A stretch of 64,000 bases of DNA from Collinsella aerofaciens (lineage in GTDB: Bacteria; Actinomycetota; Coriobacteriia; Coriobacteriales; Coriobacteriaceae): contig NZ_JADMWW010000003.1 in NCBI RefSeq assembly GCF_015548375.1, positions 1 through 64,000 on the forward strand, in the 5' to 3' direction. This document shows positions 42,101-51,495 of this stretch, in pieces. The position numbers and the translations under genes are program-made. The first letter of the stretch is position 1, and every line of letters starts with the position of its first letter. The notes under the pieces are model-generated. The model was not told where the DNA came from. It worked only from the letters and a program-made list of their open reading frames with translations, and ran no database searches.

Positions 42101-42133
42101 AAAAGGGCCCCGCCCGAGAACGGACGAGGCCCT
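42101..42133 (-). terminator. Terminator at the end of the SPFH/zinc-ribbon operon
   Basis: A 13-bp stem (AGGGCCTCGTCCG/CGGGCGGGGCCCT with two wobble pairs) and TTCT loop, followed on the minus strand by TTTTGCG. The remaining part of the 284-bp gap (42140-42334) shows a second GC hairpin near 42255-42290 but no gene. Confidence 0.75.
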
Positions 42134-42334
42134 GTCAGATTGGTAGTGTCGAGAAAGGTGGTGTAGCGCCCGATCCGAAGCGAGTCGGCCTGGCGTCCAA
42201 GAACCTAGAATACGGTTGATGCCCTATGCCGCCGACCGGCATATGAAAGCCAGCGGGCCAAAAGCCCCATGGCTTCTAGCCCGCAGAAACATCGATGTTT
42301 CCAAATGATCGCAGCTTGTGCTTCAAGCGCTTTT

Positions 42335-42526
42335 CTACGCTACCGGCGGATGCAAATCCCAATCGGGAAAGCAGTTTGCAAAGCCCGTGAGATTTTGGGT
42401 CAAAACATTGTTCTCAGCTTGCTTCAGTCGCTCGTCCTCTTCAAACAGACTATCGAGCTCGCTCAATGCATCGAGGTCCTGCATTGCAGCATCGTTATGG
42501 TCGAAATCAGTCACTTCATCAGCCAT
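42335..42526 (-). CDS. Small acidic protein at the end of the SPFH/zinc-ribbon operon
   Basis: 63 residues, rich in Asp/Glu (MADEVTDFDHNDAAMQDLDA..., DSLFEEDERLKQAENNV). No family recognised. The ATG at 42526 has GGAG 9 bp upstream; a start 6 codons earlier is possible. It follows the coiled-coil membrane protein gene by 43 bp and precedes the terminator, which supports it being a real last gene. Confidence 0.55.
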   Translation of the reverse strand: MADEVTDFDHNDAAMQDLDALSELDSLFEEDERLKQAENNVLTQNLTGFANCFPDWDLHPPVA

Positions 42527-42569
42527 CTTTTTCACTCCATTCATGGATTATCGAGACAAATCCTACCGG

Positions 42570-44225
42570 CTAGGCAACCTTCTCAAGCTTAAGCAGGTCG
42601 CTGCGCTCGGCCGCAGTTTCCTTCGCGCTCTTCCACTGATTAAGCGCCAGATCGATCTCGGAACAGCCTTCCTGGATGCGTTTGGAGTATTTGGCCTCAA
42701 TCTCTTCTGCCTCCGCAGCGCGCTGCTTGCCCGAGAGGCTCGTCTTTACTAGACAATAGCCAGCCCCCGCAAGAAGCAAAATGCCAATAACCTGGTTTAC
42801 AAATGCAAAGAAAGCTACTCCCAAAACAGCGAGGACAACGGCCGCTATCTTGTGGCTCTTGTTGCCCTTCGCAACCTTGACATCAAGCTCAGCGAGCTCC
42901 TTTTTCTTCTCTTCACCGACATAGCGAACATAATCGCCGCGCAGCGCATTACCCTCATCGCCGGTAACCGCCCTGCTTGTCCATCCGTCGAAGTCAAGGG
43001 TGATCGCCTGCGGAAATTCGGGGATGTCGCTCTTGCGATACCGGTTGAAACCACCGTTGATGTAGGAACCCAAAAACTGAATCGCGGTCTTCTTCTTATG
43101 CACATCCACAGACGCACTCTGGTCGCGCATCGAGCGTGTCATCTGGTCGATGATGTTCATCGTCTGCTGACGCTTCTCATCGCGGCGACGATTGACGAGC
43201 TCTCGGGCGCGCTCCACGTCTCCGCCAAATGCCTTGACCGCAAGAAGATACTCCTCCTGGCGGCGCAAATTTCGCTCCTTGGAGTCATCGGAGTTAACGA
43301 GCTCCATCAAATGCCTGTCAACCTGCTCGGCAAGCGTCCTCTCGTCAACATCAGAAGCCTTGAGGTCGGCGAAGTCATTGGATATGCTCTCGATTGCCTC
43401 GACTTTTCCGAGATACTTATTGATGTAGTCAAACTCCTTGACCACCACCTTGAGCGCCGGATATCTCGAGCTCATATCCTCCTCGTAGCCGGTAAAGTAC
43501 TCCGCCCATGACTCTGACTGCTCATTCTCGAACTCAGGGCTCTGATTTCTGATCTGCTCGATCCAGCCCGCCATATAGTCGTCGCACAGGTGCTTTTCGT
43601 CGGTTCCGAAGATGCCGTTGATATAGGCATCGATGTAGACCATCGCATCGGCATCGATGCGGGTGGCGTTTTGCGTCGAGAAGTAGCGCGCTAGCCATTC
43701 GTAGCACGTAGCCGTGCGGTTATTACGTCTGCAGATCAGAGCCATCGCAAGCGACGTGTGCTCGTTGTCACGTTTGACAGCCTCGCGTATTGCGCGCTCT
43801 GCAAGATCTCGGTTGTTGTTGATCCATGCCGCAAGGGCAACCAGGACAGGTGCCAGCCAGTAGTCCGGGGTAGAGATCATTAACTCCTCGGAGACCGTCG
43901 AAATCGTCGCCTTGCGCACGAGCGCCGCATCGGTTGCCTGGAGAATACCGACCATGGTGTTTCGAACCACTGAGTAGTTGCCGAACTTTTTGTCCATCTC
44001 CTGCCGGACGCTCACGAGCTCCGTAGTCGCCTGCTCAAGTGCGGCGGTACGACGCTGCTCGAGCATCATCTCGAGAAAGTCCTTTCGGAGCTTTTTAAGG
44101 TCCTTCCGCACTTCCTCCATTTGCGATTCGACCTTATCGACCTTCGTGGTCATCTGGTCAACTTTTGTTCCAATAGCGGCGATCCTGCGCTCGATAAGGA
44201 CAGTATCTACTCCCGAATCACTCAT
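42570..44225 (-). CDS. Coiled-coil membrane protein of the SPFH/zinc-ribbon operon
   Basis: 551 residues, no named family recognised. The N-terminal 80 residues are a heptad coiled coil (KVDQMTTKVDKVESQMEEV...). A long helical, TPR-like middle follows, and two hydrophobic helices lie near residues 455-495 (IAAVVLAVLGVAFFAFV, IGILLLAGAGYCLVK), with a coiled coil at the end. It lacks export signals, so both soluble parts probably face the cytoplasm. The ATG at 44225 is preferred: GAAAGGTGG lies 6 bp upstream. Gene order suggests action with the SPFH protein and zinc-ribbon protein upstream. Confidence 0.75.
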   Translation of the reverse strand: MSDSGVDTVLIERRIAAIGTKVDQMTTKVDKVESQMEEVRKDLKKLRKDFLEMMLEQRRTAALEQATTELVSVRQEMDKKFGNYSVVRNTMVGILQATDAALVRKATISTVSEELMISTPDYWLAPVLVALAAWINNNRDLAERAIREAVKRDNEHTSLAMALICRRNNRTATCYEWLARYFSTQNATRIDADAMVYIDAYINGIFGTDEKHLCDDYMAGWIEQIRNQSPEFENEQSESWAEYFTGYEEDMSSRYPALKVVVKEFDYINKYLGKVEAIESISNDFADLKASDVDERTLAEQVDRHLMELVNSDDSKERNLRRQEEYLLAVKAFGGDVERARELVNRRRDEKRQQTMNIIDQMTRSMRDQSASVDVHKKKTAIQFLGSYINGGFNRYRKSDIPEFPQAITLDFDGWTSRAVTGDEGNALRGDYVRYVGEEKKKELAELDVKVAKGNKSHKIAAVVLAVLGVAFFAFVNQVIGILLLAGAGYCLVKTSLSGKQRAAEAEEIEAKYSKRIQEGCSEIDLALNQWKSAKETAAERSDLLKLEKVA

Positions 44226-44297
44226 CTGTACCACCTTTCAGTTTGCACTGTTTAGATCATCCAATAGCTTTAAGCGAGTAAGCGCCCGCCATCTGCT

Positions 44298-45104
44298 TTA
44301 TTGAGAGGCCATGCTTCGGTATTGCTCGGACACCTGCTGATAGGCCACAAGAAACTTCTGTTTGTATTGGCTTGCCTTCATCGAATTGACGATGCGCCCG
44401 ACGGGCTCCACATAGTGTTCGAGAAAGTACGAGGTCCTTCTTCGTAACGCAAACGAACCAGTTTTATAGGGGGACCCGGGGTTCTCTCTAATGCCCTTGA
44501 GTAGTGCGAGACACGTTTTGGGTATGTTGCAGTTGGTGGCGATATCTTGATAGAAACTCTCCCGCTCTGCAGTCATAAAGTCTTCCGAAGCATACCGCGC
44601 TATGCAGAACGGGCACACAGCATCGATAAAGCTCTCAAGCCGAGGCCGATCCTCCATGCTCTGCATATTGGCGACCACGAGCGATACCATCTGAACCTCA
44701 AAGTCACGCATGTTGTAGAGCGTCGACTCAAACAAGTCGATCAAGTCACGCACTTCGTCATATTCAAGAGGGATATCTTCGGCCCTTTTAAAGAAAACCA
44801 CCATCGAACCCGAAAGACCTTCACAAAACTCATCGCAGTAAGCAACCATAAACTGTGCCGCCGCGTTGTCTTGCATCATATTGAGCACGTCCGCGGCAAA
44901 TTTGCGGGCCTCCGGAAAGTTACCACCCTTAAAAAACTTGATGGCATTGTCCTTGGCAAACGCGACTTTGCCCGTGGCCCCCAGACGCGCCCGCGAATAA
45001 TACATCTCGCGGCCGCACTGGTTGCAATGAACCTTTCGCGTTGCGGGGTCAAACTCGACATCGGTGCTGCCGCAGCCCTCGCAAGTTATTCCGTTGATTT
45101 CCAA
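44298..45104 (-). CDS. Zinc-ribbon protein with helical repeat domain
   Basis: 268 residues. A TFIIB-like zinc ribbon opens the chain (CEGCGSTDVEFD...CNQCGRE). The remainder is helical, with a CPFCIARY motif near residue 165 and no membrane helix. The layout resembles the cytoplasmic partner YdjG of the Bacillus ydjFGHI group, but sequence similarity is not certain. The start codon is doubtful: a TTG at 45104 with GGGGGA before it is preferred to a TTG at 45122. Confidence 0.7.
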   Translation of the reverse strand: MEINGITCEGCGSTDVEFDPATRKVHCNQCGREMYYSRARLGATGKVAFAKDNAIKFFKGGNFPEARKFAADVLNMMQDNAAAQFMVAYCDEFCEGLSGSMVVFFKRAEDIPLEYDEVRDLIDLFESTLYNMRDFEVQMVSLVVANMQSMEDRPRLESFIDAVCPFCIARYASEDFMTAERESFYQDIATNCNIPKTCLALLKGIRENPGSPYKTGSFALRRRTSYFLEHYVEPVGRIVNSMKASQYKQKFLVAYQQVSEQYRSMASQ

Positions 45105-45158
45105 TAGCTTCCCCCACTTCAACCATCAAAGTGCCCTGGCAAAAAGCAACACGAGTTC

Positions 45159-45860
45159 TTATTTGACAGCGGTCAGCGCCGCATTGCGCTTTTTCCAGAT
45201 ACGGCGCGCATCATGGACAAGGCCAACCGTAACATCTGCTGGCTCATCGGCACTCATGGAATTCGAGACGGCCTCGAGCGCAGCGGAGAACTGTCGCTCA
45301 ATCTCTTGAGCATGGGGCTGCGACATGTTGGAACTAAAGGAGATGTCGTCTTTGAGCACTTTGAGTTCGGCTTTGACCTGAGCGTCTTGCGCTACGGCAA
45401 GGAGCTGTCCCACATACGATGCAAATTGCGCCGTTTGAACCGTCTTTGCCGCCACGGCGGCAACCTTTTGGTCCACCTGGCGGGCATTGAAGGCTAGACC
45501 CATCTGCACAAGGACAAGCACAGCAAGAAGGACAACGTTTACGACAACTGGAATCGTGCTGCCGCCCCACCCATATGCCGCAAACACAAAGTACGTGTTG
45601 GCCAGAAGGGCAACGACAAAGTAGGCACAGCTGGATGCGACCGGCAAATAATGGATTTCGGTCGTGCTTTTGACCGTGGACTGCCTATCGGACATGGTAG
45701 CCGAAATCGAAGCCACCGCAAAAGCCAAAACCCCAAAGCCAAGCGACATAGCAAAGACGATAGGATTCATCAGCGCGTTTTTGCAGACAAACATGATTAC
45801 AAGCCACGCCACCAGGACGATTGCCTCGCCCAAAATGACACGTTTAACAGAACCGTTCAT
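45159..45860 (-). CDS. Membrane protein of the SPFH/zinc-ribbon operon
   Basis: 233 residues with four clear hydrophobic helices in the first 130 residues (for example EAIVLVAWLVIMFVCKNALM, VVNVVLLAVLVLVQMGLAF) and a cytoplasmic helical tail. No named family. It sits between the SPFH gene (12 bp upstream) and the zinc-ribbon gene. By analogy with Bacillus YdjH it could be the membrane anchor of the set. Confidence 0.72.
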   Translation of the reverse strand: MNGSVKRVILGEAIVLVAWLVIMFVCKNALMNPIVFAMSLGFGVLAFAVASISATMSDRQSTVKSTTEIHYLPVASSCAYFVVALLANTYFVFAAYGWGGSTIPVVVNVVLLAVLVLVQMGLAFNARQVDQKVAAVAAKTVQTAQFASYVGQLLAVAQDAQVKAELKVLKDDISFSSNMSQPHAQEIERQFSAALEAVSNSMSADEPADVTVGLVHDARRIWKKRNAALTAVK

Positions 45861-45872
45861 CTTTGTTTCTCC

Positions 45873-47249
45873 TTATTGGATCTTAGTTCCGCAATCGGGG
45901 CAAAATTTGGTCCCCTCGGGCAACTCAGCTCCGCAGCTCGGACACTTTGGCGAGGCCAACCGGTTCCCGCACTCAAGACAGAACTTGGCACCGGCCGGGT
46001 TAAGATGCCCGCACGCCAAACACGCAACGCCCTGCTCGAGCTTCTGTCCGCATTCCGGGCAGAACTTAGCACCCATCGGATTAACGTTTCCGCAACTGGG
46101 GCACACGGGACCGTTTTGCATACTTGCGGACGCGGGAGTCGTTCCGACCATGGGGGTAACAGTGCCCAGGGTCTGGTTGGCCAAGTTGGAAAAGCCAGCT
46201 CCAAATGCACCGCCCATGCCAACGCCCATGCCGAGTCCCATGCCGGCTCCCATGAGGCCCGATGCGGCACTTCCCTCATTGTCCGCAGCGCTCTGCATTA
46301 CGTCCATACCGCGCTCCTGCTGATAGTCGTAGCCTTCGCGCGCACGTTTCCTGGCAAGCGCCTCGGACTCGATGTCCATCTGGGCGGCGTTACCCTGCGC
46401 CTCGAGAATGCTCCGCTTACGTTGGATCTTCATCTCGTTGATGGCGGCAAGATCATCTTCGAAGGGTTTGATGCTATTGAACGAGAAGTTATCGAGCGTG
46501 AGGCCAAACTCATCGAAATAGTTAACGAGCCTGCCCTGCATCTGAGACGAGAAGTCGCTCAGATGTGTCGCGATTTTTAGAACGGAAACCCCTTGGTCAA
46601 CAATCGCCTTAGCAAGCAAGTCGGGAACATACTCAAGGATTTTTGCCCGCATAAAGGAGGTAAGTTCTTCTCGCGTATAGCGATCTCGCGTGCCCACGAC
46701 CTTAACAAGGAACTTCCTCACCTGAATGGGAACCAGACTCGAGTCGTTCTGCTCGATATGCGCGCCAAACAAACCGAAGGCGCGAACGTGAACGTTGACG
46801 TCTTCCTCAGGGTCTTGAACGATGATGGGCTCGGTCGTGCCCCAGCGTAGCTCGTTCATGTAGTTGGTATTGATAAAGTACACAACGGAATGAAACGCCG
46901 AGCTACCGCCGGTAAGCGAATGAGCGGCATTGCGGAACGGGGCGAATCGGCTGTCTCCCGTGTCGAGCTTGATCTTGCACGGACCGACAAACACGCTTAC
47001 CTGAGAATCGCCGGCACCCGTAGCGTCAGTAGAACTGCCCGCCCCCATATTGTTGGTAAAAACGGCAATCTGCGATTGCGCAACCTGAAGATAGGACCCG
47101 TTGGGGAAATCCTCGTAGGGATAGCGGAATGAGACAAGCGAGGCATCTTCGTTGTTGCCAGGCTCCCATTTGATATTGTCGACAGAAAAGGCACCGAGTA
47201 TTCCGCTGTGCTTTTCTTCCTTTTCGTTATCGCTATGGAACAGAGACAT
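45873..47249 (-). CDS. SPFH-domain protein with three C-terminal zinc ribbons (YdjI-like)
   Basis: 458 residues. Residues about 40-300 form an SPFH/band-7 domain of the YdjI 'virion core'-like kind (INTNYMNELRWGTTEPI, DVNVHVRAFGLFG). A Gly/Met-rich linker (LMGAGMGLGMGVGMGG) follows. The C terminus carries three treble-clef-like zinc ribbons (CPSCGNVNPMGAKFCPEC, CLACGHLNPAGAKFCLEC, CPSCGAELPEGTKFCPDC). Bacillus YdjI lies with PspA-type and YdjGH proteins and acts in envelope stress; no PspA is encoded here. The ATG at 47249 follows GAAAGGA by 6 bp. First gene of the five-gene operon. Confidence 0.85.
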   Translation of the reverse strand: MSLFHSDNEKEEKHSGILGAFSVDNIKWEPGNNEDASLVSFRYPYEDFPNGSYLQVAQSQIAVFTNNMGAGSSTDATGAGDSQVSVFVGPCKIKLDTGDSRFAPFRNAAHSLTGGSSAFHSVVYFINTNYMNELRWGTTEPIIVQDPEEDVNVHVRAFGLFGAHIEQNDSSLVPIQVRKFLVKVVGTRDRYTREELTSFMRAKILEYVPDLLAKAIVDQGVSVLKIATHLSDFSSQMQGRLVNYFDEFGLTLDNFSFNSIKPFEDDLAAINEMKIQRKRSILEAQGNAAQMDIESEALARKRAREGYDYQQERGMDVMQSAADNEGSAASGLMGAGMGLGMGVGMGGAFGAGFSNLANQTLGTVTPMVGTTPASASMQNGPVCPSCGNVNPMGAKFCPECGQKLEQGVACLACGHLNPAGAKFCLECGNRLASPKCPSCGAELPEGTKFCPDCGTKIQ

Positions 47250-47446
47250 GCTGATTCCTTTCGTTAATCCCAAACCACGCGCTCCGCGTGTCTAATGAAT
47301 TGCGAAATGCCGAGCCGACAGGCGCATCGAAAGCCCGTGCGTCTCAATCTATCCCCCAACTTAGCTCGGTTAATTATAGCCCTCAAGTCATCGCATTTAG
47401 TCACCCACCGGCGAGCGGCAATAATGTCGCACCTTTGGTCAACTGA

Positions 47447-47536
47447 CGAAGAACCGGGGGGGTTCGAACCCCAGATACCCTTTTGGGGCATACCCGCTTA
47501 GCGGGCGAGCGTCTTCGGACTCTCGGTCAGCTCTTC
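47447..47536 (-). tRNA. tRNA-Ser(GCU)-like sequence, probably degenerate
   Basis: About 90 nt. Acceptor GAAGAGC pairs with GTTCTTC plus discriminator G; the anticodon loop CCGCTAA, long variable arm (ATGCCC/GGGTAT) and TTCGAAC loop fit class II tRNA-Ser. The D-stem (ACC/GAC) does not pair, one T-stem base is mismatched, two extra bases separate the T-stem from the acceptor, and the 3' end reads TCA not CCA. It lies in the 388-bp gap of the zinc-ribbon island, which otherwise holds only the SPFH promoter region. Could be a relic of integration. Confidence 0.5.
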
Positions 47537-47637
47537 GTAACGGCCGTTTTAGCTGTAACTAAACTCGTCGGATGGAACAAGGGGAAAGGTATAGGAGCCG
47601 CGCACGCCGTAATGCCAAAATGCCTCGGCTAAAGTTA

Positions 47638-49128
47638 CTAGCTCTCGTGATAGGCCATAATCGACCGGCACGGATACCCTTCAGAGCCGCATTCCGCGGA
47701 CGCTACGACCTTTCCGTCTTTATAAAACTCGACGTACCAAACGTACGTTGCCGCCCCCTCCCAATAGCTTGGCCTATCAGCGACCTTGTACGTAATAGAG
47801 GCGTCATCTGGCACAATCAACTCGCGCTTGGCGTTTGCAATGAACGCATCCATGTCGGCGATCACGCCATCGTCGCCCGCAGCGGCCTCCCCATCGTCGC
47901 CGCTATCGGATGCCGCTTCAGATGGTGCTTGAGATGCGCCAGTTCGATCGTCTGCGGTGCCAGAGCCGTCCTTCAAAGAGTTCTCCGAAGGCTCCGCCCC
48001 TTTGAATGCCTTCCACATATCGCTGCTTGCAGACGGCTTTTCAATGTCGGCCTCCGGATGCTCCCCGGCAATCTCGTCAAGAATTTTGCACGCTTCTTCA
48101 CGCCCCTGGACCATCGTCTCCTGTGGTTTGCCACCATCCTCGACGGTCCTCACCAAGTAGGTGCCATTCTGTCTATCGAATTCCTTATTTTGAATTTGCA
48201 CCGCGTCTACGACCTCAGGACCCTTTGCAGTAAGCGAAATATAGAAATCTGCCTGGTTACAATCCTGACTACAAGTAAATTTAACGATGCCGTCCTTGCA
48301 GACAGTAATGACTTGGCTCTCACCCTGAGCAATAAAACCGTCATACCGATTCGTCATATTGTTGGAGCCTTCTACCATCTCTGACGAAGGCATAACCGAA
48401 ACGGCCTTTCCATCAACAAAGCAGTAGGCACCTACAATCGCCGAAATATCGTTCTGCGCATCGACAGACCCAATAAGCAGCTCGTCAATTCCGTCACCGT
48501 TCAAATCATCGAAAGCATAGTAGTAGTTTAAAAAGCCGGGAGCATTCTGGCTGTCATAAACGAATATCTGCCCCAGCCCAGAATCATCGCCGCGCCCCAG
48601 AGCCCAGTCGTCGTAGTTGGCAGTACCAGCTCCCTTCTGTTCGCAATAGCTCACAAAGTCCTCGTAACGCGCAACCACGCCCTCGTAGGCCTCGTGCGCT
48701 TTCTTGTTAGCTGCCGCGACCTTCTTTTTAGACGACTTGTTCTCGACTGCAGCCGGCTGTTCCTGCTGCTGCAGCTGAGGCAGCACAAAGGCCTCGTAAG
48801 CTTTGACCAGTGCGTAGGCGACACCAGCGGTAAAGATGATTGCTGCAAGAATGGTGACAAACGTAGGCACGGCAAAACGGCCGATCTGCCGACGCTGCAT
48901 CATAAAGGCCGCAAAGGACATATGATCAGAGTGCGCCGGAAAAGCGCTCTCTGCGCAAGATGCAGCAGGATCGCTCGTCGCTTTTCTATCAGCAGGCGCC
49001 TTTGCTGTACCTGAAGGAAGCGGCTGCTGAGCATTCGCCGGCGCATCATCCACATCCAACGGTTTTCCGCATGCGGAACAGTATCGCGCCCCGTCTTTGA
49101 TCTTTGCCCCGCAGCTTGCGCAGTACAT
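47638..49128 (-). CDS. Zinc-ribbon membrane protein with extracytoplasmic domain (A)
   Basis: 496 residues. N-terminal cytoplasmic zinc ribbon (CASCGAKIKDGARYCSACG), disordered linker, one membrane helix (FVTILAAIIFTAGVAYALV) flanked by FMMQRRQIGRFAVP and PQLQQQEQ, then a large exported region. That region has an Asp-rich DLNGDGIDELLIG calcium-loop-like motif and an acidic Ser/Asp linker. The N-terminal third is clearly related to the protein at 54538-55755, while the exported domains differ. No family name; function unknown. It follows the smaller zinc-ribbon gene upstream by 149 bp. Confidence 0.75.
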   Translation of the reverse strand: MYCASCGAKIKDGARYCSACGKPLDVDDAPANAQQPLPSGTAKAPADRKATSDPAASCAESAFPAHSDHMSFAAFMMQRRQIGRFAVPTFVTILAAIIFTAGVAYALVKAYEAFVLPQLQQQEQPAAVENKSSKKKVAAANKKAHEAYEGVVARYEDFVSYCEQKGAGTANYDDWALGRGDDSGLGQIFVYDSQNAPGFLNYYYAFDDLNGDGIDELLIGSVDAQNDISAIVGAYCFVDGKAVSVMPSSEMVEGSNNMTNRYDGFIAQGESQVITVCKDGIVKFTCSQDCNQADFYISLTAKGPEVVDAVQIQNKEFDRQNGTYLVRTVEDGGKPQETMVQGREEACKILDEIAGEHPEADIEKPSASSDMWKAFKGAEPSENSLKDGSGTADDRTGASQAPSEAASDSGDDGEAAAGDDGVIADMDAFIANAKRELIVPDDASITYKVADRPSYWEGAATYVWYVEFYKDGKVVASAECGSEGYPCRSIMAYHES

Positions 49129-49277
49129 ATATCCCCCCTAGAACTTCAGCGTATCGAAACGATAGCCCACAGCCTGCAAACAGAAAAGGCCCAGGACAAT
49201 TTGCTCGACTGTAAACCTTTTCTTTCACCTTTCAAATTCGCCTGACCCCACGCGGAAGGCATGCGACGGGCTACTTG

Positions 49278-49895
49278 CTAGGCGCGAGCCATGTGCAGCT
49301 TGATTGCCTTGAAGATGATGTTGGCAACCGAGACGATAGGCCAAAGTGCCACCATCGTCATCGGGGCTAATTCGGGAACAACCGGAACCGCTCCGTGAAT
49401 CACGCTGCCCAACCAGTAAAAAAGCATCAGAACAACGACAGGAAGGCCCACGAGAACCACAAGTTCGATTAGCATAATCGTGATACCGATAATGCCGCCA
49501 CCATAGACAAAGGGAAGCCTTACACCGCTGCGGTACAGCGAGATAATCACCTTCCAGGGACCAATCAGAAGCAGCGCCAGCAGAATCATATAGTCGAGCC
49601 CCAGCGAGCCCCCTCCCAGCACGTAATTGAAAAAGAGCACATAGAGCAACGAAATCACCGACGCTCGCGTAAGGGACCCGATGGACTCGCGAAGTGAATC
49701 TCGCAGGCAAGCAGCGGTCTCTGCATCCTCCGCCGCTTGAAACTGAGCCTCGACAGACTGGCTCTCAATCGGCCGGGCCTCAACGTAAATCGCATCTCCC
49801 GCCGTGCTGGCCGCAGCCGCGACCGTAGGCGTTCCGCACACGCCGCAGAACTTGGCGCCGTCGTTAATCTCTGCTCCACACTGTTTGCAATGCAT
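49278..49895 (-). CDS. Zinc-ribbon multi-pass membrane protein
   Basis: 205 residues. A zinc ribbon (CKQCGAEINDGAKFCGVCG) is followed by an about 45-residue linker and four hydrophobic helices (YMILLALLLIGPWKVIISLY, GIIGITIMLIELVVLVGLPV). No large exported domain. It is divergent from the zinc-finger regulator at 50035. AGAAAGGA precedes the ATG. Confidence 0.72.
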   Translation of the reverse strand: MHCKQCGAEINDGAKFCGVCGTPTVAAAASTAGDAIYVEARPIESQSVEAQFQAAEDAETAACLRDSLRESIGSLTRASVISLLYVLFFNYVLGGGSLGLDYMILLALLLIGPWKVIISLYRSGVRLPFVYGGGIIGITIMLIELVVLVGLPVVVLMLFYWLGSVIHGAVPVVPELAPMTMVALWPIVSVANIIFKAIKLHMARA

Positions 49896-50034
49896 GATCG
49901 GGTCCTTTCTCGTTACCCCTTTTCTTGACGATCACAAGATACGATTTGTCGTTTATCCGATATAGAGATTTTGACCGGGTAATTTTCCTAAACGTGCTAC
50001 GCTATTAAACCTGCAGCTAGAGACAGGGGTAACA

Positions 50035-51393
50035 ATGTTTGAGTTCTCCCAAACACGCACCGTTGAAGGTTCGATTCCGTTTAAGAAAGTCAACCTCATA
50101 GAGAACGAACCCAATAGGCCCGTTGGCGAGGCCCAGCTTGTCTTTGAACTCTACATGCCCACCGAGCTGGCCGGCAGCAAAAGCAACGAAGGGCCCGCAC
50201 ACAGCGAGCGCCATGCCGATCTGATCAGGCTGGCATCATGCATCGAACCCACCGCCGTTAAAGAGCAGCCCTTCCGCGCAAGCCTCTTTAACGTACTTGA
50301 TTACGCCGAACAGACCGGGCCGCTTTTTGGCAAGCACGCAATAGAATCCGTACGCGATTGGGCCAATGCCGCGATGGCAGCACTTATTGCCATGCGCATC
50401 CAGGAATACCTCAACGGGAGCTGCACCATCGCAAAGGTCTCCGCATTGGAAAGAATCGAGAAATCAGTGGTAACCTGCGCGGCAAACGGGTCATCCTTCA
50501 AGATCTACACCACTATCCTGAGGGCGGGCGGAGATTATACCGACTCATTCAAAAACCTGCCCATCGTGCGCAAAATCGAATCCGATGCGGGATATTTCTA
50601 CGCCTTTATGTTTATGATCGACGAGGAAGAATCCCTCGTTGCACTCAACGTGCTCTCTTTTGAACACGAGCTCACCGCCAATGACTTCAGTGTTTTGCAG
50701 GCGATGTTCTACATGGACGAAGACTCCAGCTCGGAGATTTCAGCGCGACTCAAGGTCAGCAATAGCGAGGAGAGCTTCTATGTAATCGACCCTCAAGCAG
50801 ATATCCAGGAGCGCCGCGAAGAACTCGACAACGATGACCGCGATGCACTCACCGCTTTGGTGCAGGCGCTCGTGATCTCGCATCTCTCGGGCGCGCACGT
50901 GGATGTGTTCCAGGGCAACGAATCCACAGGGTTCCTCTCGTTTGACAGCTATCTCTCGTGGCTCTGGTTTGATTTTTCGCGCAAGCTGAGCACCGTCAAG
51001 ATCGGCTATTGTGAGCAGTGCGGACGCGCCTACTCACTTGCCGGGCATCGTGGCGTCAAACGGCACTACTGCAGCGATCGATGCAAGACCGATGCAAAAA
51101 ACGAGCGCACGCGCAAGGAGACGGCAAAGATACGCGAGTTGTTTGGAACGGGCGCCAGCGTACGCGACATCGCCAACGAGATAGAACGTCCCGCGGCCTA
51201 CGTGCGCTCGCAGCTCAATAAATGGACCAAGCTCAAGCACGATCTGGATGTAGACATTGAGTTAAACGGCTTTGACAGCTCCGAGCTACTCAAACGCTGC
51301 ACCATTGAGAAGCTCGACCTCAACAACCTCCTCAACGCCAAGCGCAAAAAGCAGATTCAGGACTATGCCAAACTCAAGCGCCTCGTTAAGTAG
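50035..51393 (+). CDS. Zinc-finger/HTH DNA-binding protein, CGNR-like
   Basis: 452 residues. The first about 310 residues match nothing I recognise. Then CEQCGRAYSLAGHRGVKRHYCSDRCK resembles the CGNR-type zinc finger of transcription regulators (quoted as CEQC and YCSDRC ends), followed by a helix-turn-helix (VRDIANEIERPAAYVRSQLNKW) and a basic tail. It is transcribed away from the zinc-ribbon genes and could regulate them; that is inferred from location. AGGGG lies before the ATG. Confidence 0.65.
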   Translation: MFEFSQTRTVEGSIPFKKVNLIENEPNRPVGEAQLVFELYMPTELAGSKSNEGPAHSERHADLIRLASCIEPTAVKEQPFRASLFNVLDYAEQTGPLFGKHAIESVRDWANAAMAALIAMRIQEYLNGSCTIAKVSALERIEKSVVTCAANGSSFKIYTTILRAGGDYTDSFKNLPIVRKIESDAGYFYAFMFMIDEEESLVALNVLSFEHELTANDFSVLQAMFYMDEDSSSEISARLKVSNSEESFYVIDPQADIQERREELDNDDRDALTALVQALVISHLSGAHVDVFQGNESTGFLSFDSYLSWLWFDFSRKLSTVKIGYCEQCGRAYSLAGHRGVKRHYCSDRCKTDAKNERTRKETAKIRELFGTGASVRDIANEIERPAAYVRSQLNKWTKLKHDLDVDIELNGFDSSELLKRCTIEKLDLNNLLNAKRKKQIQDYAKLKRLVK

Positions 51394-51449
51394 AAACGCT
51401 GTCATTTCTTTGCCATCCGATTGACGGGTGGAAAGTTACTCATATACGT

Positions 51450-51479
51450 GTTAGTAATATATATGTTAGTAATACATAT
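51450..51479. repeat. Tandem 15-bp repeat upstream of the second ATPase
   Basis: GTTAGTAATATATAT followed directly by GTTAGTAATACATAT, in an AT-rich tract ending 16 bp before the ATPase start codon. It is placed where an operator would be and overlaps any promoter -10 region. Confidence 0.7.
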
Positions 51480-51495
51480 ATGAACGAGGCGCATC

